Made by a program: the position numbers and the translations under genes
Shown: positions 18,064 to 21,369 of the stretch, one piece after another
How positions within the stretch are numbered: position 1 is the first letter of the stretch
Layout: the number at the start of each line of letters is the position of its first letter
Notes under the pieces: generated by a model
Databases searched by the model: none
Told to the model about the DNA's origin: nothing
The model's input: only the letters and a program-made list of their open reading frames with translations
Source: JACDBE01 sp051002015
GTDB lineage: Bacteria; Actinomycetota; Acidimicrobiia; Spongiisociales; UBA5794
NCBI GenBank assembly: GCA_051002015.1
Contig: JBPCMS010000072.1
Span: 1 to 21,369 of the forward strand
Direction of reading: 5' to 3'
Length of the DNA stretch: 21,369 nt

Positions 18064-20241
18064 TCAGTCGAGGCTTCGTTCGGCGAGGAGCGTGGCGATG
18101 TCCTTGACCTTCACACGGTCGTCGGCACCCAGCTCCTTGACGCCATCGTCCATCATCACCAAGCAGAAGGGGCAGCCGGTGGCCACCACGTCGGCTCCGG
18201 TGGCGATGGCCTCCTCGCTGCGCTCGATGTTGACCTTCTTGCCGGTCTGCTCCTCCATCCACATCCGGCCCCCACCGGCGCCGCAGCAGAACGACCGGGT
18301 GCCGTTGCGCGGCATCTCCACCCGGGTACCAACCGAGTCGATGACCGAGCGGGGGGCGACGAACACGTCGTTGTGCCGTCCCAGGTAGCAGGGGTCGTGG
18401 AAGGTGACGGTTTCGCCATTCGACCTCGGGGTGAGCCTTCCGTCCTCGACCAACGACATCAACAGCTCGCTGTGATGGAACACCTGGTAGTTGCCGCCGA
18501 ACTGCGGGTACTCGTTGCCGATCGTGTTGAAGCAATGGGGGCACTGGGTGATGATCTTCGTGATCCCCAGATCGTTGAGGGTCTCGATGTTCTGCAGCGC
18601 CAAGCCCTGAAACACGTACTCGTTGCCGGTGCGCCGAGCCGGGTCGCCGGTGCACAGCTCCCGGGGACCGAGGATGGCGAAGTCGACGCCCGCCTGGTGC
18701 AACAGCCGTGCCGTCGACAGCGTCACCTTGCGATTGCGGTCGTCGAACGACCCGGCGCAGCCCACCCAGTACAGGTACTCGGCCTCGACCCCCGGCTCAC
18801 CGAGCATCTTGACCGGGAAGTCGAGCTGGTCGGTCCAGTCACCCCTCGTGGTCTGCGCCAGCCCGTAGACGTTCGACGAGTTCTCCAGCGAGATGTATGC
18901 CTTGCCCAGCTCGGACGGGAAGTCGGACTCCATCAGCGACAGGTAGCGGCGCATGTCGAGGATCATGTCGAGGATCTCGATGTTCACCGGGCACACCTCG
19001 TCGCATGCCCGGCACGAGGTGCACGCCCACACCTCCTCGGGGGTGATCAGCTCGAACACCGACTGAGAGCTGACGGTCAGCTCGCCGTCGATCCCCACCG
19101 GTGGTGACAGCGGGTCGGCGGCGGTGGCGGCGGCGACGGTGCCCAGCTTGAGGACGATCTCGCGCGGGTCGAGCGGCTTGCCGGTGATGCTGGCGGGACA
19201 CACCGAGGTGCACCGTCCGCACACGGTGCAGGCGTCGGTGTCGAGGAGCTGTTTCCAGGTGAACTCGCCAACCAGGTTGGCGCCCACCGACTCGAGGTCG
19301 GCGGACTCCATCGCCTCCATCAGGTTGGGGACCGGGCGCATCGCCCCCTTCGGCCGCTGATGGGGCGACAGGTACATGTTGGCCGGCGAGGTGATCATGT
19401 GGCGGAGCTTGGTGGTGGGGAGCACCAGCAGGAAGGCGACGAAGGTGAGCACGTGGAGCATCCACAACCCCTGGTGGATCCCCGACGCCGAGCCCGCGGG
19501 GACCAGAGCGCTGAGCGGGTAGCCGACGAACGACCAGGTCTCGAATCCGGGGCGACCGTCGACGGCGATCCGAGCCGCCTCCACCGCCAGCCCGGTGACA
19601 CCGAGCAGCGCCAGGGTGAGCAGGATGAGCCCGTCCTCGGGACGGGTCTTCGACCGCAGCCGCCATGGCCTGCTGCCGTACCGGCGCCACGCCGCCCAGG
19701 CGAGCCCGCCCAGATAGACCAGGGCGAACAGGTCGAGGGTGAACGAGTAGCCCTGGTAGAAGCCGCCCTCGAGGAACTTGAGGTTGTTGGGCAGGATGTG
19801 GTCGATCTCCAGGGTCACCGTCCCGGCGAACAGCACCAGGAACCCGACGTATATGGCGCTGTGCATCAACCCGGCGGCGGGCTCCTCGAGCAGGGTGCGC
19901 ATCGTCAGCCCACGGCGGAGATGGTGGATCCGCCGCTTGAGCATCCGGGACCGGTCGTCGCCGGTTCCCCGCTGCCAGTTGCGGGCGCGGTTGGCGAAGA
20001 GCAGCACCGAGACGAACGTCGCCGAGGCCACCAGCACGTAGAACACGGTGACCATCGGCGTCGGGATGTTGCCGAAGACCACCCGCCCGATCTCGGGCAC
20101 GGTGTGGTCGGGGATGGAGCCGAGCCACCAGGAGGCAAGGATGCCGGCGGCGATCACCACCCCCACGCCGACCGCGATGCCCCACACCCGGGACCCGGAC
20201 CGGGCGTCCCTGTGCGCGGGCTCCGTCGTGGTCGCCGTCAC
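18064..20241 (-). CDS. Membrane-bound heterodisulfide reductase-like Fe-S oxidoreductase (EtfD type)
   Basis: This 725-residue protein has six membrane segments (~19-41, 61-83, 125-146, 167-186, 204-224, 256-277). The histidines in GLMHSAIYVGF and GIHQGLWMLHVLTF are typical of NarI-like heme-b domains. Two [4Fe-4S] ferredoxin motifs follow, CTVCGRCTSVCP (338-349) and CTSCRACDEVCP (407-418). The C-terminal half has two CCG domains as in HdrB/HdrD and GlpC: QCPHCFNTIGNEYPQ, HDPCYLGRHND, SFCCGAGGGRMW and GCPFCLVM. The architecture matches mycobacterial Rv0338c/EtfD, which takes electrons from electron-transfer flavoprotein during beta-oxidation and reduces menaquinone. That role is inferred by similarity, since no etfAB is in the window. 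GTG 20241 is chosen because GAGAGGAG stands five bases upstream; the frame stays open to 20385 through low-complexity sequence. Confidence 0.88.
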   Translation of the reverse strand: MTATTTEPAHRDARSGSRVWGIAVGVGVVIAAGILASWWLGSIPDHTVPEIGRVVFGNIPTPMVTVFYVLVASATFVSVLLFANRARNWQRGTGDDRSRMLKRRIHHLRRGLTMRTLLEEPAAGLMHSAIYVGFLVLFAGTVTLEIDHILPNNLKFLEGGFYQGYSFTLDLFALVYLGGLAWAAWRRYGSRPWRLRSKTRPEDGLILLTLALLGVTGLAVEAARIAVDGRPGFETWSFVGYPLSALVPAGSASGIHQGLWMLHVLTFVAFLLVLPTTKLRHMITSPANMYLSPHQRPKGAMRPVPNLMEAMESADLESVGANLVGEFTWKQLLDTDACTVCGRCTSVCPASITGKPLDPREIVLKLGTVAAATAADPLSPPVGIDGELTVSSQSVFELITPEEVWACTSCRACDEVCPVNIEILDMILDMRRYLSLMESDFPSELGKAYISLENSSNVYGLAQTTRGDWTDQLDFPVKMLGEPGVEAEYLYWVGCAGSFDDRNRKVTLSTARLLHQAGVDFAILGPRELCTGDPARRTGNEYVFQGLALQNIETLNDLGITKIITQCPHCFNTIGNEYPQFGGNYQVFHHSELLMSLVEDGRLTPRSNGETVTFHDPCYLGRHNDVFVAPRSVIDSVGTRVEMPRNGTRSFCCGAGGGRMWMEEQTGKKVNIERSEEAIATGADVVATGCPFCLVMMDDGVKELGADDRVKVKDIATLLAERSLD

Positions 20242-20267
20242 CGGCACTCCTCTCGCACTGCGCGGCG

Positions 20268-20273
20268 AGTGTA
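20268..20273 (-). promoter_or_regulatory. -10 box TACACT for the EtfD-like gene
   Basis: On the minus strand TACACT lies 26 bases before the GTG at 20241, leaving a leader of about 20 bases that contains the GAGAGGAG ribosome binding site. A small perfect hairpin (CCGAGGC 20284-20290 with GCCTCGG 20295-20301) stands where the -35 element would be. Confidence 0.4.
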
Positions 20274-20329
20274 CCGATCCAGACCGAGGCCGCCGCCTCG
20301 GATCCCACCCCTCCCGTCTTCGCCGGGCA

Positions 20330-20348
20330 CCCCTCCCAATGGGAGGGG
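20330..20348. repeat. Hairpin CCCCTCCC-AAT-GGGAGGGG in the repeat cluster
   Basis: Perfect 8-bp arms surround a 3-base loop. It is the simple form of the first hairpin in the two longer units that follow, and resembles 1384-1404. The preceding bases (20304-20329) contain a further CCCACCCCTCCC that may be a decayed copy. Confidence 0.7.
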
Positions 20349-20361
20349 AAGCAGAGCCCGC

Positions 20362-20421
20362 GGGTTTCCCCTCCCCTCCCCTCACAGGGGAGGGGTGGCG
20401 GCGCAGCCGCCGGGGTGGGGT
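20362..20421 (+). repeat. REP-like GC-rich unit A (two hairpins)
   Basis: The unit begins GGGTTTCCCCTCCCC. Its first hairpin is CCCCTCCCCT-CAC-AGGGGAGGGG and its second is GGCGGC-GCA-GCCGCC, and it ends GGGGTGGGGTC. It is repeated almost exactly in unit B three bases later; unit A has one extra CCCCT-type step in the first arm. Confidence 0.8.
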
Positions 20422-20424
20422 CCA

Positions 20425-20480
20425 GGGTTTCCCCTCCCCTCACAGGGGTGGGGTGGCGGCGCAGCCGCCGGGGTGGGGTC
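20425..20480 (+). repeat. REP-like GC-rich unit B (two hairpins)
   Basis: This is the second tandem copy, 56 bp against 60 bp for unit A, with the same GGGTTT start, the same GGCGGC-GCA-GCCGCC hairpin and the same GGGGTGGGGTC end. It lies 16 bases behind the stop of the DUF559 gene on the minus strand. Confidence 0.8.
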
Positions 20481-20496
20481 GTCCACCGCGCCAGAG

Positions 20497-20874
20497 CTAC
20501 CGGAGGCGGCGGTTGCGGGAGTGAAGCGGACGTCCCTCGAGCTGATTCGTGATGTGGACGAGAACGTCATAGATCTCGCGGTAGACCTCATCATTGTCGA
20601 CGCGGAGGACCTGGATGCCCTTGGTGGCGAGCCAGGCGTCGCGGCGCTCGTCCTCGTCGACGTCATGGGTGGCGCCGTCGACCTCCACCGCCAATCGCCG
20701 CTGCGGGCAGTAGAAGTCGAGGATCGCCCTGCCGACCACGTACTGCCGCCGGAACTTGTGGCCGCCTAGCTGCCGGTTCTGCAGGAAGGTCCACAGGATC
20801 ACCTCGGCATCGGGCATCGTCTTCCGCAGCTCGGCGGCGCGACGCTCGATCCATCCTCGGTCCATCTGGGCCAC
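20497..20874 (-). CDS. DUF559 endonuclease-like protein
   Basis: This 125-residue protein has the full length of the DUF559 family, which shares the restriction-endonuclease-like fold with Vsr. Family landmarks are present in order: MPDAEVILWTFLQNRQLGGH (~20-39), KFRRQYVVGRAILDFYCPQ (~40-58, D53), LAVEVDGATHD (~61-71, E64, D66) and the later WLATKGIQVLRVDNDEV (~81-97). D53 and the E-V-D are the expected metal-binding residues, so the nuclease centre looks intact. The biological role of the family is poorly known; nuclease activity is inferred from the fold. GTG 20874 follows an imperfect TAGTGA box by six bases, with ATG 20865 as an alternative. A cluster of GC-rich palindromic repeats follows directly downstream. 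The promoter side runs within 15 bases of the suspicious junction, but the gene itself is complete. Confidence 0.88.
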   Translation of the reverse strand: MAQMDRGWIERRAAELRKTMPDAEVILWTFLQNRQLGGHKFRRQYVVGRAILDFYCPQRRLAVEVDGATHDVDEDERRDAWLATKGIQVLRVDNDEVYREIYDVLVHITNQLEGRPLHSRNRRLR

Positions 20875-20889
20875 GGTTCATCACTACCG

Positions 20890-21049
20890 GAAGGGTGAAG
20901 GCCGTTCAAGGGCAAGGGGAGGAACCCACCAAAAACCGCCCCGGCCCACCCCCCCCCAAAAAAAAGAGGGAAAAAAAGAAAAGGGAAGGGGGAAAGGAGG
21001 GAGGAACGAACAGACAGACAGGAGGGGGGAGGAGAAGAAGCAAGCCGTG
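20890..21049. other. Low-complexity junction of doubtful origin
   Basis: This stretch holds a run of nine Cs (20949-20957) directly followed by eight As (20958-20965), and an unbroken purine tract from 20958 to 21006. Its composition is unlike either side. No gene, RNA or repeat is recognised. It looks like poor-quality sequence or the seam of a chimeric assembly joining the DUF559 locus to an rRNA fragment. Confidence 0.6.
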
Positions 21050-21369
21050 AAAGAAAGCGTAATAGCTCACTGGTCAAGCGGTCCGGTGCCGACAATTTAA
21101 CGGGGCTCAAGCTTGGTACCGAAGCAGCGAATGCATTGATTAACGTCAATGCGTGGTAGGAGAGCATTCTCAACAGTTTGAAGCCAGACTGAGAAGACTG
21201 GTGGACGGTTGAGAAGAGACCCTGCCGGCATAAGTAGCGATAACGGAGGTGGGAACCCTCCGCGCCGAAAGTCTAAGGTTTCCTGAGGAAGGTTAATCCG
21301 CTCAGGGTTAGGCGGTCCCTAAGTCGAGGCCGAAAGGCGTAGACGATGGAAATCCGGTTAATATTCCGG
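21050..21369 (+). rRNA. 23S ribosomal RNA, internal fragment
   Basis: AAAGAAAGCGTAATAGCTCACTGGT begins as in 23S rRNA just after the GTPase-centre stem (about E. coli 1090). The line continues through GACATAAGTA-like CGGCATAAGTAGCGATAA, then GAGGCCGAAAGGCGTAGACG and GGTTAATATTCCGG (about E. coli 1410), and runs off the window. The first ~1,090 bases of the gene are missing, and no 16S or tRNA precedes it. GC is visibly lower than in the rest of the window. The sequence does not look like a high-GC actinobacterial 23S, though the source organism cannot be fixed from reading alone. Confidence 0.9.

Noticed and set aside
20756..21173. Open frames of about 114-124 residues across the right-hand junction.
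   Set aside because: They run through homopolymers, a purine tract and 23S rRNA and encode Lys/Arg- or Ser/Phe-rich nonsense.

Overview
The window is a high-GC bacterial stretch, most likely from an actinobacterium of the Acidimicrobiia type. That placement is an inference. It rests on the GTG/TTG starts, the TANNNT boxes placed just upstream of apparently leaderless genes, a mycobacterial-style E2-E1 fused 2-oxoglutarate dehydrogenase (Kgd), an EtfD-like membrane iron-sulfur protein and a degraded DUF222/HNH endonuclease. The last ~480 bp do not fit: a homopolymer and polypurine stretch runs into an internal piece of 23S rRNA of lower GC, so the right end is probably a chimeric join or an assembly error.

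Layout. 1-3162 (minus strand): a membrane-anchored sulfite-oxidase-fold molybdopterin oxidoreductase, cut by the window edge, and upstream of it DNA polymerase X with a PHP domain. 3301-3952 (plus): two gene remnants side by side, the frameshifted C-terminus of a DUF222/HNH endonuclease and the N-terminal third of a winged-helix (AlkZ/YcaQ-like) protein. 4040-5986 (plus): an ATP-grasp ligase related to PGM1 and a small membrane protein of unknown function. 6051-6817: a VapBC/FitAB-type toxin-antitoxin pair enclosed by two near-identical 40-bp direct repeats. 6836-7658 (minus): prephenate dehydratase pheA, interrupted by a one-base frameshift in a G run. 7847-13823 (plus): a nucleoside-uptake and salvage operon with a BMP-family lipoprotein, a double ATPase, two permeases and DeoD. 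13884-17989 (plus): kgd and a coupled NTF2-like gene. 18001-18052: a large palindrome between converging genes. 18064-20241 (minus): the EtfD-like quinone-linked Fe-S oxidoreductase. 20330-20874: a GC-rich repeat cluster and a DUF559 endonuclease-like gene (minus). 20890-21369: the doubtful junction and the 23S rRNA fragment.

Working together: the transporter brings in purine nucleosides and DeoD splits them to base and ribose 1-phosphate. Kgd feeds the TCA cycle, and the EtfD-like protein probably passes electrons from fatty-acid or amino-acid oxidation to menaquinone. The accessory material is of most interest. One palindromic repeat family occurs three times, twice bracketing the toxin-antitoxin pair. 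A second, GC-rich REP-like family clusters directly behind the DUF559 gene, and simpler hairpins of the same composition lie at two other gene ends.
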